A DNA stretch of 64,000 nt from CAYVUV01 sp964455095. Lineage in GTDB: Bacteria > Desulfobacterota > Binatia > HRBIN30 > CADEER01. Under the pieces are notes generated by a model. That model did not search any database. It was not told the DNA's origin and was given only the letters and a program-made list of their open reading frames with translations. The first letter of the stretch is position 1. The number at the start of each line of letters is the position of its first letter. The stretch is taken from contig CAYVUV010000093.1 of the NCBI GenBank assembly GCA_964455095.1, positions 20,899 through 84,898 of the forward strand, read 5' to 3'. The position numbers and the translations under genes were made by a program. Positions 33,855-41,700 of this stretch are shown one piece after another.

Positions 33855-34661
33855 TCAATGGCGCGTCGCATCAGTCGGTCCTAGATACCTGATCCTCCCG
33901 TTGGCGACCATCCAAGCGCCCAAGGAAGTTCCTACTGCAAAAGGCATTCTCTCATGGAGACTCAGGAACACATGGGATTCGTTCGGTGTGGGACTGACGA
34001 GATTGGTCAGGAAGAAGGCCTTTGCATCCGGCGGCATGCCGGATCGATCGATGTGCATGCAGTCCTTTGACAGCGGGCGGTTCTCCAGGACCTGCTTGCC
34101 GTCAGATGAGACGACGATACGGAGTTGCCGACCAACCATTACGCGTCCCGGGACAGTTGTGGCTGGAAGGAGATACACGTGCCAGTCGTCAGTGGCACCG
34201 ACCGAATCCTGAAATACGACGGTGTTGTATTGTTCGGCGCAGTCGAGCGATGCACTGGCAATGGCGAGTTGTCGTGCCTCGAACGCCGACAACTGAATCG
34301 GCGGTAGGGGTTCCGGAGAAGCTAAGCGTTTCGCCGATGGCGTGCCCTCGGCGGAGAAAGAAACATCGTAGAGAGCCGAGTAGGTGCCAGCAGTTTCGCC
34401 GACGAATCGAACGACAATCCCTTCGGGGCTCGGCACCGTGATCCAACCCAGGACGCCGGTCTCGTTCGATGGAGTGACGCCAATGCGTATCAGCTGGTCA
34501 GTAGCCTCCGCTGCGGCGGCATCGTGAACGAGGATCATCTGACCGAGGCGCTCGGCCTCCGCGATCTCTGGGTCCGTTCCGGGAGGCGGTCTGTGTGCAA
34601 TCGGCCGGGGGCTGCACCCTGCGAGCGCGATCGCGAGCATCCCTGCGACTACTCGCTTCAT
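33855..34661 (-). CDS. Cassette-encoded lipoprotein of unknown function
   Basis: The 268-aa product has a signal peptide with lipobox ALAGC (MKRVVAGMLAIALAGCSP), so it should be lipid-anchored. The mature part is a single domain with no recognised motif; segments such as GTYSALYDVSFSAEG and WHVYLLPATTVPG suggest beta structure, and two Cys (DCAEQY, KDCMH) may form a disulfide. The start is 11 bases after the core of attC 34673 and the stop 13 bases before attC 33745. Small exported proteins like this are frequent in chromosomal integron cassettes. Confidence 0.75.
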   Translation of the reverse strand: MKRVVAGMLAIALAGCSPRPIAHRPPPGTDPEIAEAERLGQMILVHDAAAAEATDQLIRIGVTPSNETGVLGWITVPSPEGIVVRFVGETAGTYSALYDVSFSAEGTPSAKRLASPEPLPPIQLSAFEARQLAIASASLDCAEQYNTVVFQDSVGATDDWHVYLLPATTVPGRVMVGRQLRIVVSSDGKQVLENRPLSKDCMHIDRSGMPPDAKAFFLTNLVSPTPNESHVFLSLHERMPFAVGTSLGAWMVANGRIRYLGPTDATRH

Positions 34662-34672
34662 TGGGTTGAGAG

Positions 34673-34772
34673 GTCTAACGCCTGGCGCTCAGCCGCGCGG
34701 GCCGCACCGCACCGGTTCCCTTCGATTCGCTCGGCCCCGCGGCCCGCGTCGGCTGCAGCGGCTCAGTTAGGG
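34673..34772 (-). repeat. attC site (100 bp)
   Basis: Minus-strand ends are CCCTAAC (34772-34766) and GTTAGAC (34679-34673). Arms CAGCCGACGCGGGCC and GGCCCGCGCGGCTG pair with one extrahelical A, identical to the neighbouring sites. Confidence 0.9.
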
Positions 34773-35206
34773 GCCTGATCATAGGGTCGCCTTTCGAGGT
34801 TGTAGAGCATACCGCCCGGTGGCGCGGAAGGATCTTCGATACCGCCTCGGAGCTCTACACGAACATCGAGGTCCGCGACTTTCGTCGATGGTCGCTCCAA
34901 GGCGGCCGATTGGGTTTGCAGATACTCCACACGCACCAGGTCTGACGACACCCAGCGAAGATTCGCGCCGTACGCAGAGTCGTTCCGGGTCGTTCCGTAG
35001 AGGAAGGCTGCGCGGTCTGCCCAGCGCCACGAAGCACCCACCGGAAGCACGTACACTTCGTACCCGAATGACGTGGTCGCTCCACCGTTCGTCTCGACCA
35101 GGACTGCGGCCGCCTTTCCGGACGGCGACGGAACCCTGGATACCTCGTGACTGCACGCACAGGCGCCGACTAGCAACGCCACAACCAATGTCCGAACGTC
35201 GTACAT
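34763..35206 (-). CDS. Cassette-encoded lipoprotein or exported protein
   Basis: The 147-aa product has an N-terminal hydrophobic stretch RTLVVALLVGACACSH with two possible lipobox Cys residues. The rest is a small beta-rich domain (SGKAAAVLVETNGG, YEVYVLPVGASWRW, ANLRWVSSDLVRVEYLQT). This pattern recurs in integron-borne proteins of unknown function. Its stop codon lies inside the inverse core of attC 34673 and its start lies 10 bases after the core of attC 35216, so gene and cassette boundaries coincide. Confidence 0.75.
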   Translation of the reverse strand: MYDVRTLVVALLVGACACSHEVSRVPSPSGKAAAVLVETNGGATTSFGYEVYVLPVGASWRWADRAAFLYGTTRNDSAYGANLRWVSSDLVRVEYLQTQSAALERPSTKVADLDVRVELRGGIEDPSAPPGGMLYNLERRPYDQAPN

Positions 35207-35215
35207 CCCCTGGGC

Positions 35216-35275
35216 GCCTAACGCGGGCGCTGAGCCGCGCCGTCTTTCGGCGTCGGCTCCAGCGGGTTGTTCGGC
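35216..35275 (-). repeat. Short attC site (60 bp)
   Basis: Minus-strand ends are GCCGAAC (35275-35269) and GTTAGGC (35222-35216). Arms GAGCCGACGCCG and CGGCGCGGCTC pair with one extrahelical A around a 5-base loop. The compact size matches the short attC class. The upstream gene is open through the whole site. Confidence 0.9.
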
Positions 35276-35589
35276 TGCGTCCTCAAGGCCCTGGCGATAT
35301 CGCCAAGTGTCGTCCGTCCGACAGCGTCGAGGTAGGACGGCGGCTCCTGCGCAGAGTGCATCTCTTCAATCTCCACGCATTGCTTCCGAGCTTCCTCAAC
35401 CTGCGCTGAGACGGCTCGAACGCTAGTAAAGTCGTCCCACTCGCTGGCCGTTGCCTCTCCGCGCAGGAACCGCTCGATCACGTCCGCGGCGCCTGCCGGC
35501 GTCAATTGAGACCGGCCGAAGTAGTTGAGCACGACGAAGAGGCCCAGCACTGCGACAACGAGTCCAGCGGCGATCAGCACGAACGTCAT
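35218..35589 (-). CDS. Cassette-encoded membrane-anchored protein with attC-encoded tail
   Basis: The 123-aa product has an N-terminal transmembrane segment (FVLIAAGLVVAVLGLFVVLNY). A mainly charged helical domain follows (GAADVIERFLRGEATASEWD, AQVEEARKQCVEIEEM). The last ~17 residues, NNPLEPTPKDGAAQRPR, are translated from the attC site itself, and the stop codon is the TAG inside its GTTAGGC core. The tail is therefore unlikely to be part of the functional domain. No family is recognised. Confidence 0.65.
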   Translation of the reverse strand: MTFVLIAAGLVVAVLGLFVVLNYFGRSQLTPAGAADVIERFLRGEATASEWDDFTSVRAVSAQVEEARKQCVEIEEMHSAQEPPSYLDAVGRTTLGDIARALRTQPNNPLEPTPKDGAAQRPR

Positions 35590-35610
35590 CTCTGCATTCC
35601 TCCACGAGTA

Positions 35611-35707
35611 GCCGAACGCCGGCGCTCAGCCGCGCGGGCCTCGCCGCGCCGCCTCCTGTTCGCCGTTCGGCTCCGTGGCCCGCGTCGGCTGCAGCGGCTT
35701 GTTAGAG
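35611..35707 (-). repeat. attC site (97 bp)
   Basis: Minus-strand ends are CTCTAAC (35707-35701) and GTTCGGC (35617-35611). Arms CAGCCGACGCGGGCC and GGCCCGCGCGGCTG pair with one extrahelical A. Confidence 0.85.
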
Positions 35708-35713
35708 AGCCGG

Positions 35714-36202
35714 TCAATGCATGCATCCGACATACACCCTCGCGCGCTTGGCATACGCATCGGAATACGCGCGGCGTGCAACCTCAAGCATCCGACCGGA
35801 CTCGCCCGACCCAGGTACGTTACTTGCCACCATCACGAGGTAGAGGCCCTTCGAAAAGCCTGTGTAGGCACTCGACCATTCCACACTGACGTAAGCGCCG
35901 TCATCGTACCGTCCACGGGCAACGTAGCACGGGTACGGGAAGTCGCCTTTTCTGCACTCCGCTTCGGAAAAGGTCAGACCCGTCCGGTGATGGGGAGACA
36001 GTCCGCGCAGGTCGAGTCGTAGTCCGAGATTGACCGCTGCGCTCGTGGCCGCCTTGGCTGCCTCCTTGAAGCTGTGAGTCGACTTGATGACCACGAACTC
36101 CTTGTCCGCGAAGGGTTCGGCTTCGATGTTTTCCTCGGCGGTCGACGCGATTGCGGTTGAGAGAACGACAAGCAACGTGAGGGCAAAGCGACTCAAGTGC
36201 AT
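35714..36202 (-). CDS. Cassette-encoded exported protein of unknown function
   Basis: The 162-aa product has a cleavable signal peptide (LSRFALTLLVVLSTAIASTA). The mature domain holds EFVVIKSTHSFKEAAKAATS, a YPCYVARGRYDDGAYVSVEW segment and a C-terminal pair of Cys (YVGCMH and FPYPC). No known motif is visible. It is exactly bounded by attC sites: the start is 8 bases after the core at 36210 and the stop is 7 bases before the inverse core at 35707. Confidence 0.7.
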   Translation of the reverse strand: MHLSRFALTLLVVLSTAIASTAEENIEAEPFADKEFVVIKSTHSFKEAAKAATSAAVNLGLRLDLRGLSPHHRTGLTFSEAECRKGDFPYPCYVARGRYDDGAYVSVEWSSAYTGFSKGLYLVMVASNVPGSGESGRMLEVARRAYSDAYAKRARVYVGCMH

Positions 36203-36209
36203 GGCTGCT

Positions 36210-36336
36210 CTCTAACGACCCCAAGCTCAGCGACAGGCGGAGCGGGCGCGGCACCTGCCGGCGGGTGGAAAGGCGGTGGTGGTCTGCCGCAGGGGCCGTG
36301 ACCGCGGAGCCTGTTCGCTGCAGCGCATGGTTAGGC
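36210..36336 (-). repeat. attC site (127 bp)
   Basis: Minus-strand ends are GCCTAAC (36336-36330) and GTTAGAG (36216-36210). Arms CAGCGAACAGG and CCTGTCGCTG pair with one extrahelical A. Sequence and length differ from the other sites, so this cassette probably came from another source. Confidence 0.85.
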
Positions 36337-36660
36337 CGCGTTCGTGACATGCTCGAAATGTAACTCTGCACAATCAAACTCAACTGGTCCTGTGTGAGCG
36401 AAGTCCATGAGAACGTGCCAACCGCCGTCCGGCAACTCCGAATACGTGATGTCCCAAGAGAGCGGGTAACCGCCAGCGCATTCCTCAAACGCCAACCCGA
36501 CGCGCACATGGTGTGCGAACGTGCAAAGCAGTCGCGCCTGACGACCACCGGGAGGCAGAAGTGTGAACGCCAAGCTCATGTCGGGAAGCCAGCCCAGGCC
36601 AACCAACTGGACGTCACCGCGTGGCAGCTTCTGAACTTCCTCTTTGGCGAGTGCGTGCAT
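36331..36660 (-). CDS. Cassette-encoded protein of unknown function
   Basis: The 109-aa product is cytosolic by sequence (no signal peptide or membrane segment). It contains LPRGDVQLVGLGWLPDMSLA and GGWHVLMDFAHTGPVEFDCA, a pattern of short beta strands. The ATG lies 13 bases after a GTTAGGC core at 36680-36674 and the TAA stop is inside the inverse core of the next attC, so this is the first intact cassette next to the integrase remnant. No family is recognised. Confidence 0.65.
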   Translation of the reverse strand: MHALAKEEVQKLPRGDVQLVGLGWLPDMSLAFTLLPPGGRQARLLCTFAHHVRVGLAFEECAGGYPLSWDITYSELPDGGWHVLMDFAHTGPVEFDCAELHFEHVTNAA

Positions 36661-36673
36661 GACGTGTGCAGCG

Positions 36674-36680
36674 GCCTAAC
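36674..36680 (-). other. GTTAGGC recombination core upstream of first cassette
   Basis: On the minus strand GTTAGGC lies directly before the first cassette gene. No convincing paired arms lie upstream of it, so it could be the core of an attI site or of a decayed attC. Inverted CCAATT/AATTGG sequences surround it. Confidence 0.4.
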
Positions 36681-36910
36681 ACCAATTCGACGTCCCAAGG
36701 AAATTGGCGACCCGAGCAACGGGTGCTGGGATTGCCGGACGGTCTCGCAGCGGCGGCCGAACGCATTTCATCGTCTTCTCGATAGCTTGGGGCGCCATCG
36801 GCTCCCTTGTGCAGACGGCGATACGAAGCATTGCTTGCTGGCTAACGTTCAACCGAACCCCCGGGCCAGACCCTCAGCGGGGCTTCGCACGCTAGAACGC
36901 TTAACTGCCG
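36681..36910. other. Degraded stretch between first cassette and intI remnant
   Basis: No intact gene is seen. A 51-codon minus-strand frame ends in the GTTAGGC core. An opposite frame encodes a hydrophobic segment, HFIVFSIAWGAIGSLVQT. Either could be what is left of a cassette gene. An imperfect core, GTTAGCC, occurs at 36846-36840. Confidence 0.4.
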
Positions 36911-36913
36911 CTG

Positions 36914-37151
36914 GCCCATTTCCGCCGGGTGGCGCCTGCCGTGGAAGAGGATGAGCCCTTCGACAAGCTTCGGACGAGCGAGGAGCGATGTGACATATGC
37001 TGCTTCAGTGCGATGGCTGTAATGCCGCGTGCCGGATCGCTTCGCGGACTTGGTCGAGCAGTCCAGGCTTGCGGGTGGCTCGTAGGTCTCTCCCGGTTCG
37101 CACACGGTCGCGGGCCCGACCGGCACTTGCACCCAAGCGGCGTATTGGCAT
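36914..37151 (-). pseudogene. intI: Integron-integrase-like remnant (N-terminal domain only)
   Basis: One minus-strand frame reads KPGLLDQVREAIR. After a one-base shift the next frame reads TRHYSHRTEAAYV, and further on ILFHGRRHPAEMG. These three blocks in order are the N-terminal SAM-like domain of integron integrases and related tyrosine recombinases. Between the second and third blocks lies extra sequence (SLLARPKLVEGL) that coincides with a REP-like element. Nothing of the catalytic domain (R...HxxR...Y) follows. The fragment reads toward the cassettes, unlike the divergent intI of class 1 integrons. It is certainly non-functional. Confidence 0.75.
36953..36980. repeat. REP-like element inside the integrase remnant
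   Basis: GAGCCCTTCGACAAGCTTCGGACGAGCG is, apart from two bases, the widespread palindromic repeat CCCTTCGACAAGCTC... found in many bacterial genomes (the first 20 bases here are enough to recognise it). It replaces a few codons between the AYV and ILFHG blocks of the integrase domain. Confidence 0.6.
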
Positions 37152-37413
37152 CCATGCGGTTCGATTGGTTCCATCATGCGTCCCGCGCCACTGTGTGAGG
37201 AGTAGATAGTGGAGATGTTTGGCGGGTGTCAAACCTGACCGCGGCCGAGGTCGGTGCCCTTTCCCGCAGCCTGCGGCCCCCCTCCAGCGCGGTCTCACTT
37301 CTCCGGCGAGGTCTGACCAGCGCAGCTCGAGTTGTCTGCCGGCGCGCAACGTCGTTGCGCCGACTTCAACGGGTCTCGCGTAGATGCGGCCGGATCGAAG
37401 GGTAAGAGGCGCG

Positions 37414-37991
37414 ATGCCCTCGGTCGCACTCCGTCGCTGGAAAACCGAAGGTGAGAGCCGGCTCGACGAGATCGCGGCTGCCCACGCCGCGGCCAGGCGG
37501 TCCAGGCGTGGGCGACGCTACGCGACACAGGAGATCAATCACGCCTATGCGGTTCTCCTGACATCGCAGTTCCAGCGCTTCTGTCGCGACCTTCACACGG
37601 AGGCGGTCGAGCACATCGTGGCCGGAGTTCAGCCGAGGGCCGTCCAATCGGTGTTGCGAACGCGGTTGCTCGAGGCCCGTAAGCTCGATCGAGGCAACCC
37701 GAACCCGTCGAACCTTGGATCGGACTTCGGACGCCTTGGCTTGAGTTCTGGGGCGCAGTCCGTAGGTCGCGCGCGCGCGTCGGACCTTGGCAGAAGCTGC
37801 TCGAGGATCTAACGACATGGCGAAACGCGATCGCCCATCAGGATTTCCGCGCGTCGACACTCAATCCGCTGCCCCCGCTCCAGCTTCGCCACATCAAACG
37901 TTGGCGTTCAGCCTGCCGCTCGCTGGCGAAAGAGTTCGACGCCGTGGTCCGCGATCAAGTCGTCGCCTTGGTCGGGAAGCGTCCGTGGTGA
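37414..37991 (+). pseudogene. HEPN-domain gene broken by a single frameshift
   Basis: The start ATG 37414 follows AAGAGG. The first frame runs through RRYATQEINHAYAVLLTSQF, FCRDLHTEAVEHIV and LDRGNPNPSNLGSDFGRLG to about 37743. There the sequence jumps frame by one missing base and continues FWGAVRRSRARVGPWQKLLE, DLTTWRNAIAHQDF and on to the TGA at 37989. R-N-A-I-A-H is the HEPN RNase motif Rx4H. The two halves together would give about 192 aa, a normal length. A sequencing error cannot be excluded; otherwise the toxin-like protein has been inactivated. Confidence 0.7.
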
Positions 37992-38002
37992 TAGAAAGGG
38001 CT

Positions 38003-38524
38003 ATGAGCAAGGCGACGCTGATGACGAATCCGTCGGTCCCTCCGGTTGGCACGCTCGTGACGATGCGCTACGGCGCGTCGGAACTGGTAGCGACGGTCCT
38101 TGAGGATAGAGGTCCGTTGGGTATCGGCGGCCGCCATCTGGTCCGGGTCAAGTTCCTGCTTGAGGCAACCGAGGATGCGGTCGAGACGGAGGTTCCGGTC
38201 GAAGATCTGCGCCTCATCGCGCTTCCGAACGACCCGGCCGAGAAGAGGATCGGCGTCGAAGCTGTCGGCGATTCTTGGGTTGGGACCTACACCGCGCCCG
38301 ACGGTCGCGTCGCGGTCGTGACCGGAGAGATGCCGACGGAACGACAGGCGAAACGCGCGGCGCTGCGCTGGGTCCGCACGGGTCTCTCTGAGAAGGCCCA
38401 GCGCCCGTTCGTTCGCAGTCCAGAGAAAGCTTACGTCTGGAGACCCGACCCGCGCCACCCGGGCCGATACGCGGTCTTCCGTCATGGCAGACTCGGCGAT
38501 GAGCTCGTCCGTGAGGCGGTATGA
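38003..38524 (+). CDS. Protein of unknown function downstream of the HEPN gene
   Basis: The product is 173 aa from ATG 38003 with GAAAGGG upstream. The first half is a likely small beta-barrel (VGTLVTMRYGASELVATVLE, LVRVKFLLEATEDAVETEVP). The second half (ERQAKRAALRWVRTGLSEKA) is basic and ends YAVFRHGRLGDELVREAV. It lies 11 bases after the HEPN gene, so the two were co-transcribed. A partner or antidote role for the HEPN protein is possible, but I recognise no family. Confidence 0.6.
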   Translation: MSKATLMTNPSVPPVGTLVTMRYGASELVATVLEDRGPLGIGGRHLVRVKFLLEATEDAVETEVPVEDLRLIALPNDPAEKRIGVEAVGDSWVGTYTAPDGRVAVVTGEMPTERQAKRAALRWVRTGLSEKAQRPFVRSPEKAYVWRPDPRHPGRYAVFRHGRLGDELVREAV

Positions 38525-38627
38525 GCTCCGTGAGGTGGCGTCGCGAAAAGAGAGGCAACTCGTCCTTCCCCGGAACAGTAGTCTCTTTCTTCAACCTCGC
38601 CTGATCCGGCAAGGGACCGGACGCCGT

Positions 38628-38643
38628 AACCCATTCTTGGGTT
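38628..38643. repeat. Short inverted repeat in intergenic region
   Basis: AACCCA-TTCT-TGGGTT forms a 6-bp stem with a 4-base loop and is followed by GTTAGGGGGAG. It lies between the HEPN operon and the double GT-C gene and may be a weak terminator or a regulatory site. Nothing else is visible from 38525 to 38791. Confidence 0.35.
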
Positions 38644-38791
38644 GTTAGGGGGAGAACCGCGGCGGCCTATCCTTCGAGACCACATCGGAGCAGCGCCCGC
38701 CGTGGGATCTCCTTGACTCACCGGAGCGCATCCTTTACCCCCAGAGACGCTCGCAGCCGCCGCGGCCGCGCAGGGCCCGTGAGTCGCTTCC

Positions 38792-41700
38792 ATGCTTGGC
38801 ACCGTGCGATATCCGCCCGTCGCGCTGGCACTGACCGCGGCCGCATGTGCCGCGGCCGGCGTGGCGCAGAGCATGGCCGCGGAGCACGCGCTGTCGAGCC
38901 TCACCGGCTTCGCGCTCGCCGCGCTGTTGATCGTTCTGGTGCAGCCGACGGAACCGCCAGAAGTCGTGAGCGCGGCGGCGGACCCGGCGTATCACGTGCC
39001 GCGCGCGGTGTGGTGGCTGCTCGGGCTCGGCACGGCGCTGAGCCTGAGCGCGGCGCTCGGTGTGTACTGGCGGGCGCGCGCGCGCGTGACGCACAGCCTG
39101 TGGGACACCGGCCTGATTCTCTACGTGGCGGCAGCCTGGCGGGCGCGGCGGCGCACGCCGGGCAGGCGGGTGGACTGGGCGACGCTCGCCATCATGATCG
39201 GGCTGGCGGCCTTCGCGGCGGTCCTGTTCGGCTGGCATCTCAGCACCATGCCGCCCGAGGTGCATGGCGACGACGCCGAGGTCGGGCTCGACGCCATCCG
39301 TCTGCTCGAGCGCTTCAACCTGTTCGAAGCCGGATGGTTCGAGCTGCCGCGCTTCCACGCCCTGCCGACCGCCGTCGGCGTATATCTGTTTGGCCCCACC
39401 CGACTCGGGTTGCGCTTTCCGAGCGCAGTTCTTGGGATCGCCACCGTCCTGTTGCTCTTCGCGCTCGCGCGCCGGCTGTGGAACACCGAGGTGGCGCTGA
39501 TCGCCGCCCTGCTGCTCGCCGGGCAGCGCTTCTTCATCCACTTGAGCCGCGCCGGGTATCACTACATCGACACGCCGTTCCTCAGCGTGCTGGTGCTCTA
39601 TCTCTTCGTGCGCGTCTGGCAGGAGCGCCGTCTCGGCGCCGCGGTGTGGTGCGGCATCGTCCTCGGCTTCGGCGTGCAGACCTACTACGCCTCGCGCCTG
39701 GTACCGGTGCTGCTGGCGCTCACCTTCGCCGGCTGGCTGGCGCGCGAGTGGTGGCTGCGGCGCGATCTGCGCGCCGCGCTGCGCGGCCGGCTGTTGCCTT
39801 TCGCCGTCATCGCCGTCGTCGCGATCGCCACCGCGGCACCGATCGGCGCCTACTTCGCGCACCGCTGGGAGGCGTTGTGGGAGCGCACCTCCGACACCAG
39901 CATCTTCACCGACGCGGCGCGCGAGCACCTGTCGCACGGTTACGGCACCAAAGACATCGGCGCCATCCTGCTCATCCAGGCGCGCACGACGCTGTCGCTG
40001 TTCAACGCCACCGGCGACAACTCGATGCAGTACGGCTACAGCGCGCCGCTGTTCGACCCCATCAGCGCCGCGCTGTTCGTGCTCGGCACCGCGCTGGTCG
40101 TCGCCGGCGCGGCGTGGCGGCGCAACCAGATGTTGCTGCTGTGGACGGCCGTCCCGCTGGTGGCCGGCGCGATGTTCACCATCGATGCCCCGTTCTATCC
40201 GCGCATCAGCGGGCTGGTACCGTTTGCCGTGCTCATCGTCGCGCTTGCCGTGCAGCATCTGGTTTCCACCGTCCGCGCCGCCCTGCCCGGCTCGCTCGGC
40301 CAGCGCGCCGGGCTCGTGCTGGCCGCGGGCCTCGCGACGGCGATCGTCGCCATCAACGCGCAGACGTACTTCGCCGACTACGCGCCCCATCACCGCCATT
40401 CGCCCGCCCTCGAGATCGGGTTGTGGATCCGCGCCCACGGCGCGGGGCGCACCACGTACATGATCGGCGGCGCGCCGCGCTTCTTCATCCACCACGGCAC
40501 GATCAGCTTCCTCAGCTACGGCTACGCCAAACGCGACGTCGAGGACCTCGAACAGTTTCTGCAGCAAGAGCGATTCGATCCCGCTACGAGCGCCTTCATC
40601 ATCATGCCGGCCGGCGAGCCGCTCCTCGGGCGCCTGCAGCAAGCGGTCGGACCGCTGACGGTCGAGTCGCACTACAACATCCGCGACGAGATCGCGTTCT
40701 TCACGGCGCTGCCGCAGGCCGACGCGCGGGCTGCCCCGGGGCCGGCGGCGGGCGCGGCGCATCCGGGCCCGCCGCTACCACCCAGCTGGCGTGGCTGGCG
40801 CCGCGCGTTTACCGTGCTGACCGGTCTCGCAGGGGTCGCCGCGCTGTTCTACGGCTTGCTCGGCATGGTACGGCAGCGTCGCGGCAGGGCTAAGGGAAAG
40901 AACCCCACCCCGTACGTCGACGAGCTCAGCACGAGCCGAACCCCCGATTCCGAACTCATTGAGCGGGCGGCTCTTCGCGCGGCGGGCGTGCCGTCGCGCT
41001 GGCTGGTCGCGATGTTACTCGTCGCCATCGTCGCCGGCGGCGCCGGCATGCGGATGTATCGGCTCACCGAGTTGCCGGCCGGGTTCTACTGCGACGAAGC
41101 GGCGTTGGGCTACAACGCCTACTCCATTTTGAAAACCGGCCTCGACGAGAACGGCGAGCATTGGCCGCTGTACGTCTGGTCGTTCGACACCAGCTACAAG
41201 AACCCGGTCTTCATCTACTCGTCGATGCTGCCGCTGGCGCTGCTCGGGCCGACCGAGCTGGCCGTGCGACTGACGGCGGCGCTCTACGGCAGCGCCACGG
41301 TGTTGGCGATGTTCTTCCTCGGCCGCGCCGTGATGGGCACCTGGGTCGGCTTGTTCGCCGCCGTGCTGCTCGCCGTCTGCCCCTGGCACGTGCACTTCAG
41401 CCGCATCGGTTTCGAGCTCATCACCTTTCCCTTCTTCTTCGCGCTCGGCGTCATCGCGCTGGTGCGCTTCCTGCGCGGCGCGCGCAGTCTGACGACCGCG
41501 GCGCTGTGCCTCGGCGCCGCGCTCTACACCTACGTGCCGGCCAAGCTGTTCGTGCCGCTGTTTCTCGGCGCCTTCGCCATCGTGTACCAGGACGAGCTGC
41601 GCCGGCGCTGGCGCGAGGTGGCCGTGGCGGCGGTCTTGCTCGCCGCCCTGGCCGCCCCGCTCGTCGCCTTCGACATCGCCCACCGCGAGCGCACCAGCGC

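Larger units (their letters stand above)
31326..37151 (-). mobile_element. Degenerate integron/CALIN: cassette array with attC sites and an intI remnant
   Basis: The element contains five clear attC sites (33745, 34673, 35216, 35611, 36210) and two degenerate ones (31326, 32967). Each clear site separates two minus-strand genes. Each gene start lies 8-22 bases after a GTTRRRY core, except the HEPN gene at 33622, and stops fall in or next to an inverse core. A frameshifted N-terminal fragment resembling an integron integrase lies at 36914-37151, and no catalytic recombinase domain is present. The array therefore cannot mobilise itself. Boundaries are approximate: the left end is the candidate last attC and the right end is the start of the integrase remnant. 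Confidence 0.8.

Noticed and set aside
36331..37413. Catalytic domain of the integron integrase
   Set aside because: No R...HxxR...Y signature was found in any frame around the N-terminal remnant, so only a pseudogene is called.
38628..38650. GTTAGGG preceded by a small inverted repeat as a further attC
   Set aside because: The spacing between possible cores is only about 25 bases and no paired arms of the array type are present.
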